A DNA stretch of 64,000 nt from G964291335 sp964291335 (GCA_964291335.2 OZ219748.1:806001-870000); one strand, 5' to 3'; shown: positions 51,688 through 61,383, numbered from the stretch's first letter. Program-made: numbers and translations. Notes: a model not told the origin generated them from the letters alone.

Positions 51688-51716
51688 TTGAGCCAGCCCG
51701 GTTGGTGTGGTATGCT
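51688..51716 (+). promoter_or_regulatory. Putative promoter of rplS
   Basis: TTGAGC (51688-51693) and TATGCT (51711-51716) are 17 bases apart and 39 bases before the rplS ATG. The 393-base gap 51362-51754 otherwise holds nothing I can support. Confidence 0.5.
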
Positions 51717-51754
51717 GGCAGACAGAAATTGACGCAAAAGGGTAGAATAAGGAT

Positions 51755-52132
51755 ATGGAAGCCGCCCAGATACTGAAGCCCGAGAGCAACCCGAAAATCC
51801 CCAGCTTTGGCCCCGGCGATACGGTGCGGGTCAATTTCCGCATTCGCGAAGGCGACCGGGAACGTATCCAGGCCTTCCAGGGGGTAGTTATTCGGCGTCA
51901 GAACGGCGCTGGCCCTTCAGCCAATTTCACGGTGCGCCGAATGGCCGGCGGCGGCATTGGCGTGGAACGTATTTTCCCGTTATATTCCCCCTTAATCGAA
52001 TCTCTGGAGGTCACCCGCCGGGGCGCTGTGCGCCGGGCCAAACTCTACTATTTGCGCGGCTTGCAGGGGCGGGCCGCTCGAATCAAGGAAAAGACCATGC
52101 CGCGCCGACCCCGGGGGCAGGCCACCCAGTAA
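51755..52132 (+). CDS. rplS: 50S ribosomal protein L19
   Basis: A 125-residue L19. PSFGPGDTVRVNFRIREGDR and QAFQGVVIRRQNGAGPSANF, then GVERIFPLYSPLIESLEVTR and RRAKLYYLRGLQGRAARIKE, are the complete family signature. It lies at the interface of the ribosomal subunits. AATAAGGA precedes the ATG. In many genomes rplS follows rimM-trmD; here it starts a plus-strand run with priA and def, the two neighbours being downstream. Confidence 0.97.
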   Translation: MEAAQILKPESNPKIPSFGPGDTVRVNFRIREGDRERIQAFQGVVIRRQNGAGPSANFTVRRMAGGGIGVERIFPLYSPLIESLEVTRRGAVRRAKLYYLRGLQGRAARIKEKTMPRRPRGQATQ

Positions 52133-52147
52133 CCGGAACGCGCCATC

Positions 52148-52177
52148 AAAGCTCTGCGCCACCGGGCTGGGCGCTTT
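52148..52177 (+). terminator. Possible terminator after rplS
   Basis: AAAG (52148-52151) and, after a five-base bulge, CGCC (52157-52160) pair with GGCG and CTTT (52170-52177), followed by a pyrimidine-rich tract. The stem is interrupted, so this is a weak call. Confidence 0.35.
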
Positions 52178-52301
52178 CCTTCTCTCTATCGGGTTGCGCC
52201 GGCGCAAGGACAATAATCGGGTTGTCTTCCAGGGCGAGGCTGGACAGCAACCCCGGCCGGCAGTCCATTGAGCGGCCTCACCATGACCAGCTGCCAAGGT
52301 T

Positions 52302-54845
52302 ATGAAGTACGCAGAAGTAGCGGTGGACGCTCCGGTCAGCCACTCCCGAACCTTCTCCTACAGCATACCGGAAGCTCTTCACGTCCAGGCTGGGCAGGTG
52401 GTATGGGTGCCCTTCGGGCCGCGCACTCTCCAGGGCGTGGTAATGGAGTTGACCTCAACGCCGGCCGTAACGGAAACGCGGGATATTCTGCAACCGGTGG
52501 AGCCGGGCCCCCTGCTGGAGCAAGCCAGCCTGGACCTGGCTTGCTGGATTAGCCGCTATTACTTCTGCTCTCTTTTCGACGCCGTCTCCCTCTTCTTGCC
52601 CGTCGGCTTCAAGGCCCAGGTGCGCTCCCTGATTAAGCCCACCGCTCAGCCCGGGGAATTGGCGGAACAATTAACGCCGGCAACCCAGGCAGCCCTGGAA
52701 ACCTTGCTGAACCGCCGGCAGTTGAGTGAGGCGGAGTTCGTCAGGCTGCTGGGCAAGTCGGGAAGTCGGGAAATCAACCGCCTGGCCGCGAAAGGAATAA
52801 TCCGCCGTCAGGTAAGCATCCCCCGTCCCCGCACCTTCCGCTACGACTCCAACCTGCTTCCTGCCGACGCCAAAGACAGCCCCGCCCAGTGGCCTGAATT
52901 GACTGCTAAACTGAGCGACCGGCAGAAGCAGCTGCTCCAGACAGTACGGGAACACGAGGGGGGGTACTCTACCACCCGGGCGAACAAGCAGTTCGGCAAC
53001 GGCGCGGGGAATGCTCTGGTAGAAATGGGTTTGCTGGGCCTGGAATGGGTGCGCCGGGAGGTCTCCGCTACCCAGCGCCAAACCCCGCCGGACGCCGGTG
53101 AAGACCCGCTGGGGGAAAAGCCCCCAAAGCTGACGCCCAAGCAGGCAGAAGCTCTCGCGCCCATTGTCCGGGCGATAGAAGACCCCGGCCATACCCCGCG
53201 CGCCTTTTTGCTGCATGGCGTAACCGGCAGCGGCAAGACCGAGGTGTACCTGCAGGCAATCGAAAAAGTGATTGCCCAGGGAAAACAGGCCTTGTTCCTC
53301 GTGCCGGAAATCGCCTTAACCCCCCAAACGGCGCAGCGGGTCAATGCGCGTTTCCCCGAGCGGGTAGCCACCCTGCACAGCGCCCTGACCGACCGGCAGC
53401 GTTTCGAACAATGGTGGCAAATGCGCGATGGACGCTACGACGTGGTGATTGGGCCGCGCAGCGCCCTGTTCGCCCCTCTGCCCAACCTGGGGCTGATTGT
53501 CATCGACGAAGAACACGAGTGGACCTACAAGCAGGTTGAGGCGCAGCCTTTTTACCATGCCCGCACCGTTGCGCTGGAAATTTCCCGCCGCACCGGAGCG
53601 CCGTTAATTCTGGGCAGCGCAACCCCGGATGTAGAGTCCTATCAGCATGCTCGCTGGGGGCGTTACCACCTGCTGGAATTACCTCACCGCATCAATGCCC
53701 AAACCATCAGCCGCGGCAGCAGGGACGCTGACCTGCTGCCGACGGTTCAAGGTAATTACGCTGAAGAAGGCTCCCGTACCAAGCTGCTGCCCGCCCGGGT
53801 TGCATCCGAAGCGGGACTGGCCGCAGTGCAAATTTGCGATATGCGGCTGGAGCTGCGCGAGGGAAACCGCGGCATATTCAGCCGCGCCCTTTCCGAGGCT
53901 TTGCGCGCGTGCGTGGCGGAAGGGCAGCAGGCGGTTCTTTTCCTCAACCGGCGGGGCAGCGCGCCCATAGTCCAGTGCCGGGATTGTGGCTACGTGGTTT
54001 TATGCCATAGCTGCGCCGTCGCGCTGACCTACCACGCATCGGAAGACCGTCTGCGCTGCCATCGCTGCAACCGGCTCGGCCGTACGCCCCGCCAGTGCCG
54101 CAGCTGCCACGGCCGCCACATCCGGCAGCTGGGCATCGGCACCCAGCGAGTGGTGGAAGAGGTGCGGGATTTGCTTCCCGGCGCAGCGGTGGAACGGTGG
54201 GATAGCGACGCTTCCCGCACCGGACCGGGGCCGGAAGAGACCATGCGCCGCCTCACCTCAGGCGAAACCCGGGTGCTGGTAGGCACTCAAATGGTGGCCA
54301 AAGGCCTCGACATTCCCAATATTACCCTGGTGGGAGTGGTGTTGGCCGACGTGGGCATCTACCTGCCCGATTTCCGGGCTGGCGAGCGGGCCTTCGACCT
54401 GCTGTGCCAGGTGGCCGGGCGGGCCGGGCGGGGCGACCAGCCGGGCCAGGTGATTATCCAAACGTACAATCCGCAGCACTACGCCATCGCCGCCGCCGCC
54501 AGCCAGGACTACGCCGCCCTGTTCAGAAACGAAATAGAGGCCCGGCATCAGCAGGGCAACCCTCCTTTTAACCGCATAATACGCCTGCTGTACCAGGACA
54601 CTAACCCGGCCGCTTGCCAAAAGCAGGCTATCAACGCCGCTCGGAAACTGCGGGAGTTAATCCGGGGCCAGGGCCTGGCAGACGTTCAGGTAATTGGCCC
54701 GGCCCCCGGCATACCGGAACGGGTGCGAGGCCGATACCGCTGGCATCTGCTGCTGCGGGGGCGCAGCCTCCACCGCTTCCTGGAGGGCGTTGACCTGCCG
54801 GCCAGGGACGTAACCATAGACGTGGACCCGGTGCACCTGTTGTAG
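52302..54845 (+). CDS. priA: Primosomal protein N' (replication restart helicase)
   Basis: An 847-residue PriA. Order of parts: N-terminal DNA-binding domain (residues 1-100, MKYAEVAVDAPVSHSRTFSY), a variable middle, Walker A HGVTGSGKTEVYLQ, DEEH motif II in LIVIDEEHEWTYKQ, SATPDVESYQHA, then the zinc-binding insert with four CxxC pairs (CRDCGYVVLCHSCAVAL; CHRCNRLG; CRSCHGRH) and helicase motifs QMVAKGLDIPNI and VAGRAGRGDQPG. It reloads the replicative helicase at stalled forks. It lies 169 bases after rplS. Confidence 0.97.
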   Translation: MKYAEVAVDAPVSHSRTFSYSIPEALHVQAGQVVWVPFGPRTLQGVVMELTSTPAVTETRDILQPVEPGPLLEQASLDLACWISRYYFCSLFDAVSLFLPVGFKAQVRSLIKPTAQPGELAEQLTPATQAALETLLNRRQLSEAEFVRLLGKSGSREINRLAAKGIIRRQVSIPRPRTFRYDSNLLPADAKDSPAQWPELTAKLSDRQKQLLQTVREHEGGYSTTRANKQFGNGAGNALVEMGLLGLEWVRREVSATQRQTPPDAGEDPLGEKPPKLTPKQAEALAPIVRAIEDPGHTPRAFLLHGVTGSGKTEVYLQAIEKVIAQGKQALFLVPEIALTPQTAQRVNARFPERVATLHSALTDRQRFEQWWQMRDGRYDVVIGPRSALFAPLPNLGLIVIDEEHEWTYKQVEAQPFYHARTVALEISRRTGAPLILGSATPDVESYQHARWGRYHLLELPHRINAQTISRGSRDADLLPTVQGNYAEEGSRTKLLPARVASEAGLAAVQICDMRLELREGNRGIFSRALSEALRACVAEGQQAVLFLNRRGSAPIVQCRDCGYVVLCHSCAVALTYHASEDRLRCHRCNRLGRTPRQCRSCHGRHIRQLGIGTQRVVEEVRDLLPGAAVERWDSDASRTGPGPEETMRRLTSGETRVLVGTQMVAKGLDIPNITLVGVVLADVGIYLPDFRAGERAFDLLCQVAGRAGRGDQPGQVIIQTYNPQHYAIAAAASQDYAALFRNEIEARHQQGNPPFNRIIRLLYQDTNPAACQKQAINAARKLRELIRGQGLADVQVIGPAPGIPERVRGRYRWHLLLRGRSLHRFLEGVDLPARDVTIDVDPVHLL

Positions 54846-54903
54846 AAACCGGCGCCCCTTCTCCCAAATCAGGGTGTCTTTCGGCAGTTCCGTTTGCGTG
54901 AGC

Positions 54904-54927
54904 AGGGGGTTGCTGCCCCTTCTTTTT
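54904..54927 (+). terminator. Intrinsic terminator after priA
   Basis: AGGGG (54904-54908) pairs with CCCCT (54916-54920) across a seven-base loop, followed by a T-rich tract (54921-54927). It is about 60 bases after the priA stop. Confidence 0.5.
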
Positions 54928-54954
54928 GCACTTTCCAGCCATGTTAGCTATAAT
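54926..54954 (+). promoter_or_regulatory. Putative promoter of def
   Basis: TTGCAC (54926-54931), 17 bases, then a perfect TATAAT (54949-54954). The transcript would start near 54961 and carry a leader of about 60 bases to the GTG at 55024. Confidence 0.6.
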
Positions 54955-55023
54955 CATCGCAGCGTCTTCAGCGGCTTGCCGTCGCGAAAGGCGATTTGCC
55001 GGCGTATCCGGAGGTGTCCTGCT

Positions 55024-55569
55024 GTGCCACTGCTCACCATGCGGCGCGTTCCCGACCCTATCCTGCGGCAGCAAACCCGGCGCGTCGGCCAGATTCCGAC
55101 CGATCTGGCCCGGTACACGCAGGATATGGTGGAAACGATGCACGCCGAGCATGGCGTAGGCCTTGCGGCCAATCAGGTCGGCGGGCTGCAAAAGGTGGCC
55201 GTAATTCAGCTGCCCGAATGGGATGCGCCCCTGATTTTAATCAACCCGGAAATCATCCGCCGCGAGGGCGAGCGGGAAGTGGAAGAAGGGTGCCTGAGCA
55301 TCCCCGGTTACCGGGGCATGGTCAAACGCTCGCAGCGGGTAAGAGCGCGAGCCCTGGATTTAAGCGGTAAAATCATCCGCATCAAAGCCGAAGGGTTGCT
55401 GGCCCAGGCTCTGGAACACGAGACTGACCATCTAAACGGCATCCTTTACATTGACCATCTGGTTTCCCGGGAAAGCCTCTGGAAGATTACTTACGAACCG
55501 GACCCGCCGGAACCCGAAGCAGAAACGTCTGCTGCCGCAGAAAGCAGCCCGCCAGTCCAAACCGGTTGA
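55024..55569 (+). CDS. def: Peptide deformylase
   Basis: A 181-residue deformylase. Motif 1 is GVGLAANQ (residues 44-51), motif 2 EGCLS with the metal ligand C90, motif 3 HETDH with H132, catalytic E133 and H136. It removes the formyl group from new proteins, co-translationally. The start chosen is GTG 55024, nine bases after GGAGG; an earlier start at 54874 would overlap the promoter and terminator just described. A Glu/Pro-rich tail of about 25 residues follows the core (PDPPEPEAETSAAAESS). Confidence 0.95.
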   Translation: MPLLTMRRVPDPILRQQTRRVGQIPTDLARYTQDMVETMHAEHGVGLAANQVGGLQKVAVIQLPEWDAPLILINPEIIRREGEREVEEGCLSIPGYRGMVKRSQRVRARALDLSGKIIRIKAEGLLAQALEHETDHLNGILYIDHLVSRESLWKITYEPDPPEPEAETSAAAESSPPVQTG

Positions 55570-55706
55570 CGCCCCGGCAGCTTTATCGCAGCGCAGGGCC
55601 CGGACGGTGAAACGGGCTCCGCTGCCACAGGATCGACAGGATCATTCTTACTGAAATTGCCCAGTTCTTCGCCGTCCGCTTCCCCCAAAGGGAGGAAGCG
55701 GCTTTT

Positions 55707-57164
55707 TTGGTAGGGGGATACCTGCGGGACCTGCTCCGAACCAACGGCGCCTTGCCTGAAGCGGGCCGGCCGCTGGACCTGGATATTGCCGTACCCTGCC
55801 AGGGCCAGGCTTTGGCCAGGCTGGGCAGCCAGTTGGCGGCCCGGCTTAACGGCGCCTGCGTGAACCTGAACCCCACCCACAATATCTGTCGGGTGATAGC
55901 CAAATCTGACCGGGGGGCTGCCGGCTCCGTTGGCGGCGCACAGCAGCAGCAACTTACCATCGACCTGACCGGTTACTCGGCTGAACGGCCGGTTGAGGAT
56001 GACCTGGCCCGGCGGGATTTTACCATTAACGCTATGGCTCTGCCCCTCAGCCAATGGCCGGCCGGGGCAGCCGGAGGCTGGGCCGATGCGGTCATCGACC
56101 CTTACGGGGGCCGGGCTGATTTGGCCCATGGCCGTATCAGAGCGGTTTCCGAGGGTGTCTTCCGGGCCGACCCGGGGCGTCTGCTCCGGGGAGTAAGCCT
56201 GACCGGCCGCCTGAAGTTTCGCATTGCGCCGGAAACCGCCGCTCTGATTCGGGCCAACGCTCCATTGCTGGAGCAAGTGGCTCCGGAGCGGGTAAAAGAC
56301 CAACTGCTGCTTATTCTGGCCGGGGATGGCGCTAAAGGTCGATTAGAGGCGCTGGATCGGCTGGACTTGCTGTGCCGAATCATACCGGAACTGGCTTTGA
56401 CCAAGGGAGTTGAGCAGCCCAGCGCCCACTATTGGGACGTTTGGAACCATCTGCTGCATACGGTAGAGTATGCGGAAATGGCTGCCCGCGGCCATCAGCA
56501 CTCCGCCGTCTATTCCCTGGTTCCCTGGACGGAGGAAACGGCGGATTATTTTGCCCGGGAAATCAGCGCCGGCTATACCCGGCAGACCAACCTTAAGCTG
56601 GCCGCCCTGCTGCACGACCTGGCCAAACCCCAGACCAGGGCGCCCGACGCCGCCGGGCGCATCCGGTTTCCGGGCCATTCCGAGTTGGGCGAAGAAATGG
56701 CCCGGCAGCGGCTGACCCAACTGCGCTTCAGCTTCCGGGCCGTGAACCTGGTTGGCCGGATGGTCCGGCATCACCTGCGGCCGACCCAGCTGCGCAATGC
56801 GACTAACGAGCCATCGCTGCGGGCCATTCACCGCTACTATCGGGAACTGGGCGAGGCCGCGATCGATACCATTTACCTGGCCCTGGCCGACTACCTGGCC
56901 GCCCGGGGGCCAAACATCATAGCAAACCATTGGGCGGAACACGCGCGAATGTTAACCTATGTATTGCAGGTGGGGCCGCAGCCGGCCCCGGCCAAAGGCT
57001 CGGCCAGGCTGATAACCGGCCATGATTTGATGGGCGACCTGGGGCTGCCGCCGGGCCCGCAACTGGGGCGTCTGCTGGAACAGATTGACGAGGCCAGGGC
57101 CGCTGGCGAGGTAACTTCCCGCCAGGAAGCGCTGACCCTGGCCAGGGGCTTGCTGCAGAAATAA
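55707..57164 (+). CDS. CCA tRNA nucleotidyltransferase / poly(A) polymerase family protein with HD domain
   Basis: A 485-residue class II nucleotidyltransferase. The head has VGGYLRDLL and the catalytic RPLDLDIAV (D-x-D), then RRDFTINAMAL and DPYGGRADL; a neck (GRLKFRI) and an HD domain (LLHDLAKP, with HYWDVWNHLLHTVEYAEM before it) follow. It adds CCA to tRNA or A-tails to RNA. The first canonical start, TTG 55707, falls only two residues before the VGG strand, and the frame is open upstream without ATG, GTG or TTG to a stop near 55608; the extra N-terminus (TEIAQFFAVRFPQREEAAFL) looks genuine. A rare ATC/ATT start at 55641-55656 is likely. Confidence 0.9.
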   Translation: MVGGYLRDLLRTNGALPEAGRPLDLDIAVPCQGQALARLGSQLAARLNGACVNLNPTHNICRVIAKSDRGAAGSVGGAQQQQLTIDLTGYSAERPVEDDLARRDFTINAMALPLSQWPAGAAGGWADAVIDPYGGRADLAHGRIRAVSEGVFRADPGRLLRGVSLTGRLKFRIAPETAALIRANAPLLEQVAPERVKDQLLLILAGDGAKGRLEALDRLDLLCRIIPELALTKGVEQPSAHYWDVWNHLLHTVEYAEMAARGHQHSAVYSLVPWTEETADYFAREISAGYTRQTNLKLAALLHDLAKPQTRAPDAAGRIRFPGHSELGEEMARQRLTQLRFSFRAVNLVGRMVRHHLRPTQLRNATNEPSLRAIHRYYRELGEAAIDTIYLALADYLAARGPNIIANHWAEHARMLTYVLQVGPQPAPAKGSARLITGHDLMGDLGLPPGPQLGRLLEQIDEARAAGEVTSRQEALTLARGLLQK

Positions 57165-57302
57165 CCGGGGCGGCCCGGACCGCTGGCCAGCGCAGTTTTA
57201 CGGCGAATCCTCTCACAACTTGCTAACCACTCAAGGAAGCATTACTGGTAAACTCTTAGCGCGACCCTTGTCTTTCCCGGTGAGGCAGAAAAGGAGTATC
57301 CA

Positions 57303-59339
57303 ATGCGCAGGCGCAGTGTCCAGCTTTCCATTCTGATAATATTCGTGCTTGCCCTTTCGGCGGCTGCCCTGGGTTTCCGGGAAATCAATCTGAACATCCC
57401 CGGCTTTCCCCAGTTCCAGCGCGGCAGTGAAGGGCCTTTGGGTCTGAAGCTGGGCCTGGACTTGCGGGGCGGCGGCCACCTGGTCTATCAGGCCGATACC
57501 GGCACGCGAATTAACCTGGCCTACCCCGAAGCGGTTCGTACCGATGTGGTGGAAGGGGCCGTCGCCGGCCTGAACCTGACCGGCTTCCAGGTGCAGGAAC
57601 AGCCCGACGAACGTTCCTTTGTAATTACCGGCGACCTGCTGGACAATGCGACCCAAGAGGCTTTGCGGGAAGCCTTGACCTATTATGTGGCCGAGGTACA
57701 GTTCGACCCGGAGCTGGACCTTTCAGACCCCGGCGCCTTGAACGATGTGGTTGAAGCGCAGGAACTGGCCTTGTACCAGACGGAGCAGACCGGGGAGGGA
57801 AACCTGGTCCGTATCAGCACAACCACAGCGCTGGATGAGGAAAAACAGGCCAGCTTGCGAACCGCCTTCACCGATGCTGTCGGCGAGGTAACTGACCTGA
57901 CGGTTACTACTCAAAATCCGGTTGCCTACAATGTAACCGAAACTCTGGCTCCGACTCCGGACCAGATGGAAGGGGTGCTGGACACTATTAACCGCCGGGT
58001 TAACCTCTTCGGCACCGAAGAGCCGATTATTCAGCTTTTCGGCGAGGATCGGGTAATCGTCCAGCTGCCGGGGGCCAGCGGCTCCATTACCGAGGTGGAG
58101 TTCGCTGAGGCTGCCGAGCAAAGTCAGGTGGAAGCGGTTCTGACCGAAGCAGGGTTTGAGGATTTTTCGGTGAATGCGCTGAACGATAGCCAGCTCGGCT
58201 ATGAGCTGCGCACCGTCTCCCTGAATGCCAACCGGCAGCAGGAGCTGCGGAGCGCCCTGGCCGGCAGCGTGGGCGAAGTAAGCTCTTTCTCCACCTCCGG
58301 GGGCATTGAGACGGCCAAAGCCCTCATCGGTCAAACTGCCCAACTGGTCTTCAAGGAGCGCACCTGTTCCGATGCTACCTGCTTCACGTCCACCGATGCC
58401 GAAATCGGACTGACTGGCGACGACCTGGACAGCGCCTATGCTTCTACCGACCCCAATACCGGGGAGTGGGAAGTGAACATTGCCTTCAATGAGCGGGGCG
58501 CCGGCATCTTTTCTGACCTGACCCAGCGCATTGTTGGGCAGCCTAACAAACGCATCGCCGTTTTCCTGGACGAAGATCTGCTGATTGCCCCGGTCTCCCT
58601 GGCCTGGATTCGGGACGGACGCAGCACGATTTCCGGGAATTTCACCCGTGAAGAGGCAAGCACTCTGGCTATTCAACTGGAAGCGGGCCGTTTGCCGGTT
58701 CCCCTGAAGCTGATTCAGGAGAGCGATGTGGATGCCTTGCTGGGTTCCGAGTCTTTGGCCCGGAGCTTAATGGCCGGGATGATTGGCCTGGGCCTGGTGC
58801 TGGTGTTCATGGTGATCTATTACCGTGTGGCCGGCCTGGTGGCGGCTTTGGCCCTGATGTTCTACACCGTTGTAACGCTGGCGGTGTTCAAGCTGGTGCC
58901 GGTTACCCTGGGCCTTTCCGGCATTGGGGCATTCATCCTGTCCATCGGCTTGGCGGTGGACGCCAACATTCTCATTTTCGAGCGAATGAAGGAGGAGATA
59001 CGCATCGGCCGAACCCTGGCTTCCTCCATGGAGGTAGGGTTCAGCCGCGCCTGGCCGGCGATACGGGACGGCAACTTCTCCACTATCATTACCTGTCTGG
59101 TGCTGTTGTGGTTGGGCAGCCGTACCGCCGATGACCTGGTAACCGGCTTTGCCTTTACCCTGTTCATTGGCGTGGCAGTCAGTATGTTTACCGCTATTGT
59201 GGTCAGCCGCAACCTGCTTCAGCTTTTCGCCTGGATTGGGCTGTCCCGACGCCTGGCCCTGTTCAGTCCGGAAGGGTCGCCAAACCAGACCGGTTCCCTG
59301 GGACAGCGCCGCCCCGGCAACGCAGCAGGAGGTAGATAG
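57303..59339 (+). CDS. secD: Protein translocase subunit SecD
   Basis: A 678-residue SecD. One N-terminal helix (MRRRSVQLSILIIFVLALSA), a long periplasmic domain opening with GLKLGLDLRGGGHLVYQADT (the SecD motif), and a C-terminal block of five helices (residues about 495-655) with LGLSGIGAFILSIGLAVDAN and ILIFERMKEEIRIGR. It uses the proton gradient to help protein export through SecYEG, with SecF. AAGGAG lies eight bases before the ATG. secF follows after two bases. Confidence 0.96.
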   Translation: MRRRSVQLSILIIFVLALSAAALGFREINLNIPGFPQFQRGSEGPLGLKLGLDLRGGGHLVYQADTGTRINLAYPEAVRTDVVEGAVAGLNLTGFQVQEQPDERSFVITGDLLDNATQEALREALTYYVAEVQFDPELDLSDPGALNDVVEAQELALYQTEQTGEGNLVRISTTTALDEEKQASLRTAFTDAVGEVTDLTVTTQNPVAYNVTETLAPTPDQMEGVLDTINRRVNLFGTEEPIIQLFGEDRVIVQLPGASGSITEVEFAEAAEQSQVEAVLTEAGFEDFSVNALNDSQLGYELRTVSLNANRQQELRSALAGSVGEVSSFSTSGGIETAKALIGQTAQLVFKERTCSDATCFTSTDAEIGLTGDDLDSAYASTDPNTGEWEVNIAFNERGAGIFSDLTQRIVGQPNKRIAVFLDEDLLIAPVSLAWIRDGRSTISGNFTREEASTLAIQLEAGRLPVPLKLIQESDVDALLGSESLARSLMAGMIGLGLVLVFMVIYYRVAGLVAALALMFYTVVTLAVFKLVPVTLGLSGIGAFILSIGLAVDANILIFERMKEEIRIGRTLASSMEVGFSRAWPAIRDGNFSTIITCLVLLWLGSRTADDLVTGFAFTLFIGVAVSMFTAIVVSRNLLQLFAWIGLSRRLALFSPEGSPNQTGSLGQRRPGNAAGGR

Positions 59340-59341
59340 CA

Positions 59342-60310
59342 GTGTATAATATCGTAGCCAAGCGGGGCTGGTATTTCCTCGTCTCCGCGCTCATCATTCT
59401 GCCGGGGCTGATTTCCCTCATTGTTCCCCCAAACGGCTGGATTGCCGGCGGTTCCGGGCTCCGGCCGGGCATCGACTTCAGCAGCGGCTCGGTTATGGAT
59501 ATTACCTTCGAGCAGCCAGTGTCTCAGGCACAGGTACAGCAACGCCTGGCTGCCCTCGGCCACCCGGAGGCCTTGATTCAGCGCACCGGCAGCCAAACCG
59601 TTCTGGTGCGCACCAAAGTGCTGCAGGAAGCCGGCGGCGGCAGCCAGTCTGAACGGCAGCTGATTGAAGATGACCTGACTAAAACGGTCGCCCCCATCGT
59701 GGCGGTAAACTTCGACTCTACCTCCCCCATCGTAGCGCAGGAGACGGTGCGCAACGCTTTTATCGCCCTGGCGTCCGCTTCGGTGTTCATCCTGATTTAC
59801 ATCTGGTACGCCTTCCGAAGGGTGCCCCGGGCCTACCGCTACGGAATCAGCGCCATACTGACCCTGGTGCACGACACGCTGCTGGTGCTGGGCATCTTTT
59901 CCATTCTGGGCCGGGTTATCAACATGGAGGTCAATTCCATGTTCATCGTGGGCATCCTCACCGTCGCCGGCTACAGCGTCAACGATACCATTGTCATTTT
60001 CGACCGGATACGGGAGAACGTTATACGCTACCCGGAGCGGGCGCTGGACTCGGTAGTTAACCTGAGTATCGTGGAGACCGTGGGGCGTTCCATCAACACC
60101 AGCTTTACCACGTTTACCGTGCTTTTAGCCATGCTGCTGATTGGCGGGGCCAGCATCCGGGAGTTGCTGTTAGTGGTTGCCATTGGCGTGCTGGTAGGAA
60201 CCTACAGTTCCATATTCATCGCCAGCCAGTTCATCGTCATCTGGGAGCGGGGGGAAATCGGCCGTCTCTTCAGGCGAGGCCGCCGCCGGGCTGGCGCCGC
60301 CGCCGCCTGA
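59342..60310 (+). CDS. secF: Protein translocase subunit SecF
   Basis: A 322-residue SecF. An N-terminal helix (FLVSALIILPGLISLIV) is followed by the SecF motif GIDFSSGSVMDITF and five C-terminal helices containing TVAGYSVNDTIVIFDRIREN, the conserved N-D-T-x-V-x-F-D-R. Start is GTG 59342, nine bases after GGAGG inside the secD end. The C-terminus is Arg-rich (GRLFRRGRRRAG), as in other cytoplasmic tails. The 200 bases after the stop are G+C-rich with palindromic GGCCCGGGCC and no gene. Confidence 0.96.
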   Translation: MYNIVAKRGWYFLVSALIILPGLISLIVPPNGWIAGGSGLRPGIDFSSGSVMDITFEQPVSQAQVQQRLAALGHPEALIQRTGSQTVLVRTKVLQEAGGGSQSERQLIEDDLTKTVAPIVAVNFDSTSPIVAQETVRNAFIALASASVFILIYIWYAFRRVPRAYRYGISAILTLVHDTLLVLGIFSILGRVINMEVNSMFIVGILTVAGYSVNDTIVIFDRIRENVIRYPERALDSVVNLSIVETVGRSINTSFTTFTVLLAMLLIGGASIRELLLVVAIGVLVGTYSSIFIASQFIVIWERGEIGRLFRRGRRRAGAAAA

Positions 60311-60513
60311 CTCTGCTCAGTATCAGCGGCGCCGCGGAGGGCCTGGCGGAGGTTTAACTTCCCCGGCCCGGGCCGGCATCGTTGCCTCCACCGGCCCGGG
60401 CGCGTCAGGAGCGCCCAACTCGCCGCTGCTACCGGCGCTGCTGCCTGCCCTTGGCGGTGCCGCCAAGCTGCGCCGGCAGCGGCGCACGTCAGGTCGGCGG
60501 GGCCGCCAGCGAC

Positions 60514-61383
60514 TTAAACGCCTCGGGGACGCAGGGCCGGGCTGGCCGGCTTGGGAGGCGCCCAGGCGCCGGTAAGGTAGTCGTACAAATTGGCGGCGCT
60601 GATTCGCATCACCATGGGGGCCAAAGCTGCCTGCTCTACATCCATCGGGTATCGGTCAACGAACTTGTTCAGGTTCAGGGCTGCCTCGTCCCGGGTCATA
60701 CCCATGTCGATCGCTTCCTTGACATAGTCTTTCCATTCCATGATGAAGGAACCCTGCTCATCCAGATACCCTTTATCACAAAGGTCGCCGTGCCCGGGGA
60801 CAAAAATATCCTCGTCCAGCTTGCGCAGCGACTCCAAAGCGGAAAGCCACAAATCGGGGTTAGCTTCGTGCAGCCAGGTCTGCACCTTGTGAAAGATATT
60901 ATCGCTGGTGAAAACAACCCCTTCTTCCTCAATGACAATGGCCGCCTGGTACAGGGTATGCCCGGGCATATGAATCATCCGGAAGGTATGGCTGCCCACG
61001 CGTAAAGTCATGCCGTTCTTGAAGGTAATCACTGGCGCATTAGGCTTATAGCCTTGCAGCAGCGGCCCCTCTTCCGGCCCGAAATTGGCTACCCGCTCAA
61101 TATGTTCCGCCAGATCCGTCTCCAGAATACGGGTTCGCACGCCTTCGTGAGCAATGACCGGCGCATCAAAGAAAGCGTTGCCGGTCCAGTGGTCGCCGTG
61201 GGGTTCGGTATTGATTATGTAGCGCAGCTGCCCATGCCTGGCAATTTCCGCCTTCAGCTTCAGGGCATCGGTAGGCTTATGCGGGCTGTCAATCATTACG
61301 ACGCCCTCGGATGTAGTAACGAAGCCGTGGTTGCAGCCACGCAATCCGGTTTCCACGTAAACAGTGCCGGTTATTTGCCGCAC
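60514..61383 (-). CDS. MBL-fold metallo-hydrolase with altered HxHxDH motif
   Basis: A 289-residue metallo-beta-lactamase-fold protein. The fold is clear: GFVTTSEGVVMIDSPHKPTD, RYIINTEPHGDHWTGNAFF, MIHMPGHTLYQAAIVIEEEG, VVFTSDNIFHKVQTW and DIFVPGHGDLCDKGY. The metal motif reads E-x-H-x-D-H (INTEPHGDH) instead of H-x-H-x-D-H, so the first zinc ligand is Glu. This may change metal preference or activity. No signal peptide. The start is GTG 61383 with GGAGG seven bases upstream. Confidence 0.88.
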   Translation of the reverse strand: MRQITGTVYVETGLRGCNHGFVTTSEGVVMIDSPHKPTDALKLKAEIARHGQLRYIINTEPHGDHWTGNAFFDAPVIAHEGVRTRILETDLAEHIERVANFGPEEGPLLQGYKPNAPVITFKNGMTLRVGSHTFRMIHMPGHTLYQAAIVIEEEGVVFTSDNIFHKVQTWLHEANPDLWLSALESLRKLDEDIFVPGHGDLCDKGYLDEQGSFIMEWKDYVKEAIDMGMTRDEAALNLNKFVDRYPMDVEQAALAPMVMRISAANLYDYLTGAWAPPKPASPALRPRGV

